Program-made: the position numbers and the translations under genes
Assembly: GCA_963804885.1 (NCBI GenBank)
Contig: CAWDSF010000004.1
Location: forward strand, 372,001-436,000
Length of the DNA stretch: 64,000 bases
Direction: 5' to 3'
From: PALSA-1004 sp963804885
Lineage (GTDB): Bacteria > Pseudomonadota > Gammaproteobacteria > Burkholderiales > SG8-41
The notes under the pieces: model-generated
Database searches by the model: none
Seen by the model: only the letters and a program-made list of their open reading frames with translations
What the model was told of the DNA's origin: nothing
In this document: positions 26,988 through 35,212 of the stretch, piece after piece
Layout: each line of letters begins with the position of its first letter
Position numbering within the stretch: the stretch's first letter is position 1

Positions 26988-27830
26988 GTGCTCGCTTACC
27001 GCCATCTGTTCCATGCCGGCAACTTCGCCGACGTATTCAAGCACGCGCTGCTGGCCCAGCTCGTGCTCGGGCTCGCGAAAAAAGACAAGCCGTTCTTCTG
27101 CCTCGACACGCATGCGGGCATAGGCCGCTACGATCTCACGCACGATTGGGCGCGCAAAAACGCCGAATACAAAACCGGCATCGCCCTGGTGTGGCCGCGC
27201 GCCGATGCGCCGCCCGAGATGGCGCCGTACCTGGACGCGGTGCGCGCGGAAAACCCCGGCGGCAAGCTCGTTTTTTATCCGGGTTCGCCGTGCATCGTCC
27301 GCCGCTACCTGCGCGCGCACGACCGCCTGGCGCTTACCGAACTCAACAAACGGGATTTCGATACGCTCGCGGCGCTGTTCGCCGACGACCGCCAGGTGCA
27401 GGTGCGGCTGCTCGACGGCTACCAGGCGCTCAAGGCTTTCCTGCCGCCGGTCGAGCGGCGCGGCCTCGTGTTCGTCGATTCATCGTTCGACCGTGCGCAG
27501 GAGTTCAAGCGCCTGACCGATGGATTCGTCGAAGGGCACCGCAAGTTCGCGACCGGGGTCTACGCGTTGTGGTATCCGCTGATGGATGCGCTCGCGATGC
27601 AGGGCTTCGAGCGCCGCGTCGTCGCGACCGGCGTGCGCAAAATCTTGCAGCTCGAGCTCGCGGTGCGCAATGTCGGCGTCAGCGGCAGCGTGCGCGGGTG
27701 CGGGATGCTGGTCGTGAATCCGCCGTTCGGGTTCGAGGCGGCGGCGCGCAGGATACTTGCGTGGTTGTGGCCGGTGCTGGCGCAGGACGGCGAGGGCGGC
27801 GAACGCGCGCGCTGGCTCGTGCCCGAATAA
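26988..27830 (+). CDS. rlmJ: 23S rRNA (adenine(2030)-N6)-methyltransferase RlmJ
   Basis: A 280-residue S-adenosylmethionine methyltransferase that modifies A2030 of 23S rRNA. Family signatures: LAYRHLFHAGNFADVFKHALL at the very start, the SAM loop FFCLDTHAGIGRYDL, CIVRRYLRAHDRLALTELN in the middle, and the conserved catalytic-type MLVVNPPFGFE (DPPY variant, here NPPF) near residue 240. The start is GTG at 26988. Single gene. Confidence 0.95.
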   Translation: MLAYRHLFHAGNFADVFKHALLAQLVLGLAKKDKPFFCLDTHAGIGRYDLTHDWARKNAEYKTGIALVWPRADAPPEMAPYLDAVRAENPGGKLVFYPGSPCIVRRYLRAHDRLALTELNKRDFDTLAALFADDRQVQVRLLDGYQALKAFLPPVERRGLVFVDSSFDRAQEFKRLTDGFVEGHRKFATGVYALWYPLMDALAMQGFERRVVATGVRKILQLELAVRNVGVSGSVRGCGMLVVNPPFGFEAAARRILAWLWPVLAQDGEGGERARWLVPE

Positions 27831-27839
27831 CCGGGTGGC

Positions 27840-28211
27840 TTACCTTACGTAGCTTGTATTGGTCGCGCTCGCATCCGCCTTGGCGCGGGAGGCCGGACCC
27901 TCAGGGCCGCAGAAGCTGACAACGCCGTCGCCGCTCACCGTCGGGTCAACCTTGCCCTCGCGCGCAAGCTCCGCATTCAGCCGGGTGATGTTTTGTCTTT
28001 TCTGGATTAGCTGACGCCGCAACTGCTCTTCGTCCATCCGCTTGACTTCCTCCCAGCGTCCTTCGCGCGCGAGTTGCTCGCGCAGCTGGCTTTCCTGCCG
28101 GCGTTGCAGCATTTCGGCAACGCCTCCGGCTGACGTTACCGGCGGGTCGGTGGCGGCCAGTGCCGCGTTCATCGAACCCAGCAATAGAAGCGCGCCTGTC
28201 AGTAGTCGCAT
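27840..28211 (-). CDS. Secreted hypothetical protein with charged helical middle
   Basis: A 123-residue protein: an N-terminal signal peptide (MRLLTGALLLLGSMNAALAA), then about 60 residues of Gln/Arg/Glu-rich predicted helix (MLQRRQESQLREQLAREG and RRQLIQKRQNITRLNAEL), then a short tail with one Cys. No family recognised. The start at 28211 has GGAGG just upstream; an in-frame ATG four codons earlier is less well placed. Convergent with rlmJ. A periplasmic location is inferred from the signal only. Confidence 0.65.
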   Translation of the reverse strand: MRLLTGALLLLGSMNAALAATDPPVTSAGGVAEMLQRRQESQLREQLAREGRWEEVKRMDEEQLRRQLIQKRQNITRLNAELAREGKVDPTVSGDGVVSFCGPEGPASRAKADASATNTSYVR

Positions 28212-28375
28212 GATGGCCTCCATGTGAAGCTTTGCCTTCTTATAGTGCGTCAACCCGATGGTAAGACAGCCGAATTGAAAATGGCGAGCGGAATCATCCA
28301 ACTTCCGGGCAATAAGTCACATTCGTTGCTGCTTAATGGTGATTTTTGGTCGTCCGATTGCGGCGGAACACTGCG

Positions 28376-28822
28376 TCAAAGTGCGGTGGCGATCATCGCC
28401 GTGAGCTGCGCGGGCGTCACGATGCCAAACGGTGCGCGCCTGATTTTGCGGCGGGCGAGCACCAGCAATTCGCGGTCCTTGGTAATCAGAAAATCCGCGC
28501 CGCACGCGCGTGCGAGCTCGAGAAATTTCTGGTCGTCGGGGTCGCGGCACACCGGCAGCGGGTCGCGATGATCCGCGGAAGCGCCGGCGCGGCGTGCAAC
28601 GCGTGTGCACTCCGCCATGCACGCGGCCTGGGCAGTGGCGTCCAGGATTTCTTTGCGCAGCGGATACCCGAGCACCGCTGCCAATTCGGCTGCGCACGCG
28701 TCATCGATAAATATTTCCGCGCGCGCAGCGGCGGCCGCCGCCTTCAACGGCGCGATTCCGGCGTCATCGAACACGAGCCAGTCGAGCCAGATGTTGGTAT
28801 CGAGTACGAGCCGCAGAGGCAT
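28376..28822 (-). CDS. PIN domain ribonuclease-like protein (putative toxin, COG1569 type)
   Basis: A 148-residue PIN domain. Acidic active-site residues: LVLDTNIWLDWLVFDD (Asp at residue 6), FIDDACAAELAAVLGYPL (Glu/Asp), CRDPDDQKFLELARACGADFLITKDREL (Asp cluster near residue 105 and 122). This subfamily is usually labelled a toxin of a toxin-antitoxin pair. No antitoxin is visible on either side, the neighbour 13 bases upstream being a DUF6498 membrane protein, so it may be an orphan or a non-toxic relative. The start at 28822 was chosen because the fold begins there. Confidence 0.85.
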   Translation of the reverse strand: MPLRLVLDTNIWLDWLVFDDAGIAPLKAAAAAARAEIFIDDACAAELAAVLGYPLRKEILDATAQAACMAECTRVARRAGASADHRDPLPVCRDPDDQKFLELARACGADFLITKDRELLVLARRKIRRAPFGIVTPAQLTAMIATAL

Positions 28823-28835
28823 ACGCGTTCGCGTG

Positions 28836-29531
28836 CTATGGCGCGGTGGTTTTGCGCGCGAGCATGGCATGCTCAACCTGGTGCATGACCAGGTCCGCCG
28901 CCGTTTTGACCAGCACGACCGCAACCCCGAACGCCGACGAGGTGTCGAGTGCGGGGATAAGCGCCGCGATAACGAGACCGGCGGCAAGTGCGGTCATCAC
29001 CAGGGACATGCGCACATAGGGCCAGAAAAGCAGCACGAACAGGTTGGCATTTTCATACTCGCGGCGCACCAGGTAGTTCATGACGAACGAAATGCCGTGA
29101 CTGATAAACAGCACCACGATGCCAATTGCCACGCCGCCCGCCACGGCGCGCAGCCCATGCCATATATCGCGCGCTCCCGCATCGTGCGCCTGCCCGAGAA
29201 AGGCGGGTACTGCGGCGACGAGCAGGCCCGTGGCGAGCGCGAAGCCGCCGAATTTCACGACGAAAAAGCCGAGCACAAGCACGAGCAGGAACAGGCGGGT
29301 CAGAAAGTCTCCCGCATCTATCGATTTGCCGAACGGATGGCCGGCCAGCCCGACCATGATCATCTTGGCCACGTTGTACCCGCCGATGATCAAGGCCTCG
29401 CACCAGTAGACGATGATGATTTCGTAGAAGCCCCAACCTCGATACAACGTGACCGCCGCCACGACGAGATTCGCCGCGATCAGCGCAGTTGCCGGCAAAC
29501 GCATCCACGGCAGCGACGGGACGGGAATCAA
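28836..29531 (-). CDS. DUF6498-type membrane protein
   Basis: A 231-residue inner-membrane protein with about six to seven helices. The N-terminal region has YRGWGFYEIIIVYWCEALIIGGYN, with the WxE-like motif of this family, and a later helix pair SHGISFVMNYLVRREY. The last third ends with VKTAADLVMHQVEHAML. Function unknown. The PIN-domain gene begins 13 bases after its stop, suggesting co-transcription. Confidence 0.75.
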   Translation of the reverse strand: MIPVPSLPWMRLPATALIAANLVVAAVTLYRGWGFYEIIIVYWCEALIIGGYNVAKMIMVGLAGHPFGKSIDAGDFLTRLFLLVLVLGFFVVKFGGFALATGLLVAAVPAFLGQAHDAGARDIWHGLRAVAGGVAIGIVVLFISHGISFVMNYLVRREYENANLFVLLFWPYVRMSLVMTALAAGLVIAALIPALDTSSAFGVAVVLVKTAADLVMHQVEHAMLARKTTAP

Positions 29532-29577
29532 GAGTTGTGTCGCGGACCGCGCGGGGGTGGCAGAGCCGGCGCGGCCG

Positions 29578-30465
29578 TTACGCCGCGGCGCGCGCGGGAC
29601 GCAAATCCGCGACGCCGTCGGCGTCGGTCGCCGAGATCGTCGTGCGCACCATGTGGCGTGGATGCAGATTGTCAGGCCACGGCCGGCCGCGGTGCAGGGT
29701 CGCGCGGTTGTCCCACATGACGACGTCGCCCACCTGCCAGCGATGCAGATAAGTGAATTCGGGCCGGGTTGCTGCGGCGATCAGCCGGTCGACCCGCGCG
29801 AGCGCTTCGTCTTGCGGCATGCCCTCGATGCCGCAGGTGTGCGACGCTACATACAAAGCGGCGCGGCCATTGACCGGATTGACCCAGCGCATGCGCCAGC
29901 ACACGGGCGGCATCGTCGTCCGCTCGCGCTCGGAGGCGAGCTGCGGCGCGATCTTGCCGCGCGAATGCGCGTAGTCGTGCCATGCATAAGACTGCGACAA
30001 CTCGCTGCGCTCGGTTTCCGACAAGCGGGCCCACGCGTGCCGCATCGACGCGAATTCCGTTTCGCCGCCGTGCGGCGGAATTAGGCGCGCGGACAGCACC
30101 GACGCAAGCGCCGGCGGCACTTTGAATGAGCTGTCGGTGTGCCACAGCTGATTCGCGCGCGCCCGCAGTGCTTCCTTGTGATCGGGCGGCACGAGCTGGC
30201 CCGTCGCACGGTCGATGTTGGTCAGGATGGAAAACGGCGTGCCTTCGCCGAGCGACGCGGCCTTGGCGATTTCGAGCGGTCCGAACCGCTGCGAATAGGC
30301 GACCTGCAATTCATCGGTGATCGGCTGGCGGCGAAACAGCAGCACCGAATGTTCTTCGAATGCAGCGCGCACCGCGGCATAGACGTCGTCGTGTGCCGCC
30401 ACGTCGGCGAGACCCGCGCCGCGAACTTCGGCGCAGAAACCCGGTCCCAATGGTATTACTTCCAT
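29578..30465 (-). CDS. TauD/TfdA family Fe(II)/2-oxoglutarate dioxygenase
   Basis: About 295 residues. Iron ligands: LWHTDSSFKVPP (HxD) near residue 106 and a distal histidine in WDNRATLHRGRPW near 255, followed by the 2-oxoglutarate-binding Arg in the RHMVRTTIS segment. The pattern GGETEFASMRHAWARLSE fits the 2,4-D/alpha-ketoglutarate dioxygenase (TfdA) side of the family. AGGAG lies just upstream of two adjacent ATGs; the second gives the more usual N-terminus. Divergent from the Bug receptor gene at 30611 across 145 bases, so the two may share control. Confidence 0.9.
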   Translation of the reverse strand: MEVIPLGPGFCAEVRGAGLADVAAHDDVYAAVRAAFEEHSVLLFRRQPITDELQVAYSQRFGPLEIAKAASLGEGTPFSILTNIDRATGQLVPPDHKEALRARANQLWHTDSSFKVPPALASVLSARLIPPHGGETEFASMRHAWARLSETERSELSQSYAWHDYAHSRGKIAPQLASERERTTMPPVCWRMRWVNPVNGRAALYVASHTCGIEGMPQDEALARVDRLIAAATRPEFTYLHRWQVGDVVMWDNRATLHRGRPWPDNLHPRHMVRTTISATDADGVADLRPARAAA

Positions 30466-30610
30466 CATCTTCTCCTCGCGGCCGGGACGCCGGCCCGCCG
30501 CCACGCTCGCATGTTGCTGCTTCGTCCAGTATATCGCCGCGCCGCCGTTGCTGTCGCTGCGCGCGCGGATTTCCTGCTAGCATGGACGCGACACTCGAAT
30601 AACGGGAGAG

Positions 30611-31591
30611 ATGCGCATGCGAATTCATGCGGCGACGGTCGTCATGGCGGTAGTCGTACTGGGATTGTCCGCGGGCGCCCTCGCGCAGCAGAAATTTCCC
30701 GCGAAGTCCGTGCGCCTCGTGCTGCCGTTCGCGGCAGGCAGCGCGGTCGATCTGCTCGCGCGGCTCTATGCGCAACGCATGACGGAGAGCTGGGGCCAGC
30801 AGATCGTGGTCGACAACCGCACGGGTGCGAACGGGATCATCGGCATGGAAGCGATTGCGCGCTCGGCGCCCGACGGCTACACGATCGGCATGGCCAACAT
30901 CGCGACGCTCGCGGTGAACCCCAGCCTCTATCCGAAGATTTCATACGACTCGCTGCGCGATTTCACGCCGGTGTCGCTCACCGCGACGATCGGCAACTGC
31001 CTCGTCGTGCATCCGTCGTTTCCCGTGAAGTCGGTCAAGGAGCTCGTCGCGCTCGCGAAGCAGCGTCCCGGCGAGTTGAACTATGCATCGGGCGGCATCG
31101 GCAGCGCGCAGCACATTCCGATGGAGCTCCTGCAGGCGATGACCGGCATGAAGCTCGTGCACGTCGTCTACAAAGGCATCACGCCCGCGTTCAACGATCT
31201 CGTCGCGGGCCAGGTGCCGATCGCGTTCACCGGTCTCGCGCAATCGCTGCCCTACCATCGCAGCGGACGGCTGCGCATGCTCGGCACGACAGGCGTCAAG
31301 CGCACCGCCGCCACGGCCGACGTGCCGACGATCGCCGAGCAGAATCTGCCTGGCTACGAAGCCGATTCGTGGACCGGGGTCGTGCTGCCGAAGGGCGTGC
31401 CCGCCGAAGTGGTTGCGCAGATCCAGGCGGAAATCGTGCGCGTGACCAACCTCGCGGACACGCGCGAGCGCCTGATCGCCGCGGGCTTCGAGCCGGTCGG
31501 CAGCACGGGCGACGCGTTTGCCGCGCTGATCAGGAACGACAGCGCGCGGCTCGGCAAAGTGATCCGCGACGCGGGCATCCGCGCGGAGTGA
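30611..31591 (+). CDS. Tripartite tricarboxylate transporter receptor (Bug family)
   Basis: A 326-residue periplasmic binding protein with a signal peptide (cut near AGALAQQ-KFPAK). Motifs: KSVRLVLPFAAGSAVD, VVDNRTGANGIIG, RSAPDGYTIGM, VHVVYKGITPAFNDL and VPTIAEQNLPGYE. Divergent from a TauD-type oxygenase and followed after 18 bases by a Mesh1-like alarmone hydrolase gene on the same strand. Ligand unknown. Confidence 0.95.
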   Translation: MRMRIHAATVVMAVVVLGLSAGALAQQKFPAKSVRLVLPFAAGSAVDLLARLYAQRMTESWGQQIVVDNRTGANGIIGMEAIARSAPDGYTIGMANIATLAVNPSLYPKISYDSLRDFTPVSLTATIGNCLVVHPSFPVKSVKELVALAKQRPGELNYASGGIGSAQHIPMELLQAMTGMKLVHVVYKGITPAFNDLVAGQVPIAFTGLAQSLPYHRSGRLRMLGTTGVKRTAATADVPTIAEQNLPGYEADSWTGVVLPKGVPAEVVAQIQAEIVRVTNLADTRERLIAAGFEPVGSTGDAFAALIRNDSARLGKVIRDAGIRAE

Positions 31592-31609
31592 CCGGGGCCG
31601 GATAAGCGT

Positions 31610-32143
31610 ATGGGCATCGATGTCGTACAAGTCACGCGCGCGCTCGATTACGCCGCGAAGAAGCACGTGAGCCAGCGCCGCAAGGGTGAGGCGCAGGAGC
31701 CGTACATCAACCATCTTGCCGAGGTCGCGTTCCTGCTCGCCGAAGCGACGGGCGGCAGCGACGGCAACCTGGTCATCGCGGGACTCCTGCACGACTGCAT
31801 CGAAGACCAGGGCGTGTCTTATGAAGAGCTGGTCGAGCTTTTCGGCGCCGATGTGGCGGAACTCGTGCGCGACGTGACCGACGACAAGACGCTGCTCAAG
31901 GCCGAGCGCAAGCGGCTGCAGGTCGAGGAAGCGCCGCACAAGTCCGACCGTGCGAAAATGCTGAAGATCGCGGACAAGACATCCAACCTGCGCGCGATGG
32001 CGGTGAGCCCGCCTTCCGGCTGGAACGAGCAGCGCAAGCGCGATTACTTCGCGTGGGCGCTCGCCGTCGTCGCCGGCTGCCGCGGCGTGAATTCTTTTCT
32101 CGAAGCGAAATTCGACGAAGCGTATCGAAACGGGCAGTTATAA
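31610..32143 (+). CDS. Single-domain HD phosphohydrolase, Mesh1/SpoT-like (small alarmone hydrolase type)
   Basis: A 177-residue protein consisting of only the HD hydrolase fold of the RelA/SpoT family. Metal and substrate residues line up: YINHLAEVAFLLAE (first His, residue 36), AGLLHDCIEDQG (HD plus ED, residue 60), FGADVAELVRDVTDDK and KIADKTSNLRAM (Asp, residue 125). No synthetase, TGS or ACT domain is present. Relatives hydrolyse (p)ppGpp or related nucleotides in the cytoplasm. It sits between a Bug receptor (18-base gap) and an aldehyde dehydrogenase (19-base gap), apparently in one transcript. Activity is inferred from residues only. Confidence 0.85.
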   Translation: MGIDVVQVTRALDYAAKKHVSQRRKGEAQEPYINHLAEVAFLLAEATGGSDGNLVIAGLLHDCIEDQGVSYEELVELFGADVAELVRDVTDDKTLLKAERKRLQVEEAPHKSDRAKMLKIADKTSNLRAMAVSPPSGWNEQRKRDYFAWALAVVAGCRGVNSFLEAKFDEAYRNGQL

Positions 32144-32162
32144 CAATCACACAGGAATCACT

Positions 32163-33596
32163 ATGTATCCAAACACCCTGCTCTACATCGATGGCCGCTG
32201 GTGCGCCGCCGCTTCCGGCCGCACGCTGCCGGTCGTCAATCCTGCCGATCACAAGGAAATCGGCACCGTCGCGTACGCCGAAAAGGCCGATCTCGACCGC
32301 GCGCTGGAAGCCGCCGAAAAGGGCTTCAAAGCCTGGCGCAAGGTCTCGGCGTTCGAGCGCTGCAAGATCATGCGCAAGGCGGCGGATATTTTGCGCGAGC
32401 GCGTCGAGACGGTTGCCAGCTGCATGACTTTCGAGCAGGGCAAGCCTATTGCGGAAGCGAAGCAGGAAGCGCTGGCGGGCGCCGACGTGATCGACTGGTT
32501 TGCGGAAGAAGGCAAGCGCGCTTATGGGCGCGTGATTCCCGCGCGCGCAGAGGGTGTCTATCAACTGGTAGTTAAAGAACCGGTGGGACCGGTGGCCGCT
32601 TTTACGCCGTGGAATTTTCCGATCAACCAGGCGGTGCGGAAATTGTCGGCCGCGCTCGCCACCGGCTGCTCGGTTATCTTGAAGGCGCCGGAGGAAACAC
32701 CCGCCTCGCCGGCCGAACTGGTGCGCGCGTTCGCGGATGCCGGCGTGCCCGCGGGCGTCATCAATTTGGTTTACGGCAGCCCGGCGGACATTTCGAGCTA
32801 CCTGATTCCGCACCCGACGATCCGCAAGATCACGTTTACCGGTTCCACGCCGGTCGGCAAGCAGCTCGCCGCGCTGGCGGGCAGCCACATGAAGCGGGTG
32901 ACGATGGAACTCGGCGGGCACGCGCCGGTGATTATTTTCGACGACGCCGATATCGAGCTGGCGGCGAAGACGATGACGTTCATGAAATTCCGCAACGCCG
33001 GCCAGGTGTGCGTGTCGCCGACCCGCTTCCTGGTGCAGGAAGGCGTGTACAAGCAGTTCGTCGAAAAATTTGTGGAGGGCGCGAAGGCGGTCAAGGTCGG
33101 CGACGGGTTCGACCCGGCAACGCGCATGGCGACCCTCGCTAATCCGCGCCGGCAAAGCGCGATGGTGACGAACGTCGAGGACGCGAAGAAACACGGCGGC
33201 AAGGTTGCGACCGGCGGTTATCCGATCGGCGAGAAAGGCAATTTCTTCGAGCCGACGGTCGTCACCGAGTTGCCGACGGACGCCATGTCGATGAACACCG
33301 AGCCCTTCGGCCCGCTGGCGATCATCAACCCGTTTAAAACCTTCGACGACGCGGTGGTCGAGGCGAACCGGCTGCCGTACGGGCTCGCCGCTTATGCGTG
33401 GACCAAGTCAGCCAAGACGGCGAACGCCATTGCGGCGCAGGTGGAAACGGGCATGATGACGATCAACCATCTCGGTCTGGCACTCCCCGAGGTGCCCTTC
33501 GGCGGCGTCAAGGATTCGGGCTACGGCTCCGAAGGCGGCTCGGAAGCGATCGAGCCGTACCTGGTTTCGAAGTTCGTCACGCAGGCGGGATTGTAA
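32163..33596 (+). CDS. NAD(P)-dependent aldehyde dehydrogenase, succinate-semialdehyde dehydrogenase type
   Basis: A 477-residue aldehyde dehydrogenase. Cofactor region TPWNFPINQAVRKLSAALATG near residue 143, GSTPVGKQLAA near 230, catalytic Glu in MELGGHAPVIIFDDAD near 252 and catalytic Cys in NAGQVCVSPTRFLVQEG near 286. MTFEQGKPIAEAKQE and the ending EVPFGGVKDSGYGSEGG match the GabD/SSADH branch, but related semialdehyde substrates are possible. Third gene of a receptor-HD-dehydrogenase run, and upstream of a class III aminotransferase; transaminase plus semialdehyde dehydrogenase is the usual pair for breaking down omega-amino acids. Confidence 0.92.
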   Translation: MYPNTLLYIDGRWCAAASGRTLPVVNPADHKEIGTVAYAEKADLDRALEAAEKGFKAWRKVSAFERCKIMRKAADILRERVETVASCMTFEQGKPIAEAKQEALAGADVIDWFAEEGKRAYGRVIPARAEGVYQLVVKEPVGPVAAFTPWNFPINQAVRKLSAALATGCSVILKAPEETPASPAELVRAFADAGVPAGVINLVYGSPADISSYLIPHPTIRKITFTGSTPVGKQLAALAGSHMKRVTMELGGHAPVIIFDDADIELAAKTMTFMKFRNAGQVCVSPTRFLVQEGVYKQFVEKFVEGAKAVKVGDGFDPATRMATLANPRRQSAMVTNVEDAKKHGGKVATGGYPIGEKGNFFEPTVVTELPTDAMSMNTEPFGPLAIINPFKTFDDAVVEANRLPYGLAAYAWTKSAKTANAIAAQVETGMMTINHLGLALPEVPFGGVKDSGYGSEGGSEAIEPYLVSKFVTQAGL

Positions 33597-33598
33597 TT

Positions 33599-33730
33599 AG
33601 AAGCCATCTAAAAAATCCGTTCGCCCTGATGTATAGAAGGGCGAATGGATTTACAGCTTCGCGGAAACGCGGCCGTTCATGCTTGCTCAGCACGAACGGC
33701 CTTTACGGGTTTTTGAGATGGCTTCTAGCG
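33599..33730. repeat. Multi-hairpin dispersed repeat, copy A
   Basis: A roughly 130-base element made of nested inverted repeats. The ends pair (AGAAGCCATCT ... AGATGGCTTCT, continued by A-run/T-run and CCGT/ACGG). Inside are one hairpin with arms TTCGCCCT/AAGGGCGA and a second with GCCGTTC/GAACGGC. A related copy lies inside the pseudogene at 55.5 kb. Such clover-leaf repeats with TTCGCCCT...AAGGGCGAA are common in proteobacteria. It separates the dehydrogenase from the aminotransferase. Confidence 0.85.
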
Positions 33731-33839
33731 GCTTCGCAACGCGGCCGCGCGCCACCTGGCTTTCCGGCGGGCTGGACGAAGACAGCGCGATGGCGGTATG
33801 TTGCGCTCTCTGGGGCCGTAAAGCCGACGGAGGAACGCC

Positions 33840-35189
33840 GTGTCGCACATACTGTATCGGGAAAATCTCAACCGCACGCTGCCGGTCGCCGTCGCGGGCG
33901 ACGGCCCTTATCTGATCGACGCCGCGGGCAAGCGCTATATCGATGCGTCCGCCGGCGCCGCGGTATCGTGCCTGGGCCATAGCAACGAAGCCGTGCGCGC
34001 GGCGATTCGCGAGCAATCCGACCGGCTCGCCTTCGCGCACTCGCGCTTCTTCACGACCGAAGCAGCCGAAAAGCTTGCCGACGACCTCGTGGCGGGCGCG
34101 CCCGGCGAACTTTCCAAAGTCTGGCTCACCTGCGGCGGGTCCGAGTCCGTGGAAGCAGCGCTGAAGCTCACGCGCCAGTATTTTGTCGAGAGCGGCCAGG
34201 CGCAAAGAAAATTCGTGATTGCGCGCCGTCAGGGCTATCACGGCAACACATTCGGCGCGCTGTCCGCGAGCGGCAACATCTGGCGCCGCCGCCAGTTCGA
34301 GCCGGTATTGATCGATTCGATCCAGCATATTGCGCCGTGCTACGCGTACCGCGACAAAGCCGCCGCTGAAACGGCGGAGGCGTACGGGCTGCGCATGGCA
34401 AACGAGCTCGAAGCGAAAATCATCGAGCTCGGCACCGACAAGGTCGCCGCGTTCATTGCCGAGACGGTCGTCGGCGCGACGCTCGGCGCGGTTGCCGCGG
34501 CACCCGGCTACTTCAAGCGCATCCGCGAAATCTGCGACCGCTACGGCGTGCTGCTGATCCTCGACGAAGTGATGTGCGGCATGGGCCGCACCGGCACGCG
34601 CTATGCGTGCGAGCAGGAAGGCATCGCACCCGACATGCTGACGGTCGCGAAGGGGCTCGGCGCCGGCTACCAGCCGATCGGCGCGCTGCTCGTCGGCGAA
34701 AAAATTCACCGCGCGATCGAGCGCGGCGGCAATGTCGTGATGCACGGCCACACGTTCACCGGCCATCCGGTCGCCTGCGCCGCGGCGCTCGCGACGCAAA
34801 ACGAAATCCGTAAGCACGATCTGCTCGCGAACGTGGTGCGCCAGGGCAAAGCGCTCGCCGCGGCCCTCACCGACCGCTTCGGCAATCATCCAAACGTCGG
34901 CGACATCCGCGGCCGCGGCCTTTTCATGGCGCTCGAATTCGTCGCCGACCGCCGCACCAAAGCGCCGTTCGATCCCGCGCTCAAGATCAACGCGAAGATC
35001 AAAGAGGTCGGCATGGAAAACGGGCTTATCTGTTATCCGGCGGGCGGGCTCGTCGACGGCAGGAGCGGCGACCACGTGATGATCGCGCCGCCGTTCATCG
35101 TCGAGGCTCAGCACATCGCGGAAATCGTCGACAAGCTCGGCCGCACGGTGGACGCAGTGCTGCGCGACGCGATGAAGAAAGCGGCCTGA
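33840..35189 (+). CDS. Class III aminotransferase (PLP-dependent, omega-aminotransferase type)
   Basis: A 449-residue fold-type I aminotransferase. Features: GKRYIDASAGAAVSCLGHSN at residue 30, the phosphate-binding GGSESVEAALKLTRQY near 102, the PLP ring Asp in LLILDEVMCGMGRTG near 240, and the Schiff-base Lys in DMLTVAKGLGAGYQPIGALLV near 270. C-terminal LICYPAGG near 400 binds substrate carboxylate in relatives. It moves an amino group from a terminal amine or omega-amino acid to pyruvate or 2-oxoglutarate. GTG start at 33840 behind GGAGG. With the dehydrogenase upstream it forms a probable two-step amine catabolic route. Confidence 0.93.
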   Translation: MSHILYRENLNRTLPVAVAGDGPYLIDAAGKRYIDASAGAAVSCLGHSNEAVRAAIREQSDRLAFAHSRFFTTEAAEKLADDLVAGAPGELSKVWLTCGGSESVEAALKLTRQYFVESGQAQRKFVIARRQGYHGNTFGALSASGNIWRRRQFEPVLIDSIQHIAPCYAYRDKAAAETAEAYGLRMANELEAKIIELGTDKVAAFIAETVVGATLGAVAAAPGYFKRIREICDRYGVLLILDEVMCGMGRTGTRYACEQEGIAPDMLTVAKGLGAGYQPIGALLVGEKIHRAIERGGNVVMHGHTFTGHPVACAAALATQNEIRKHDLLANVVRQGKALAAALTDRFGNHPNVGDIRGRGLFMALEFVADRRTKAPFDPALKINAKIKEVGMENGLICYPAGGLVDGRSGDHVMIAPPFIVEAQHIAEIVDKLGRTVDAVLRDAMKKAA

Positions 35190-35212
35190 CTGCCGCGCAG
35201 CCGCTGTTCCCG

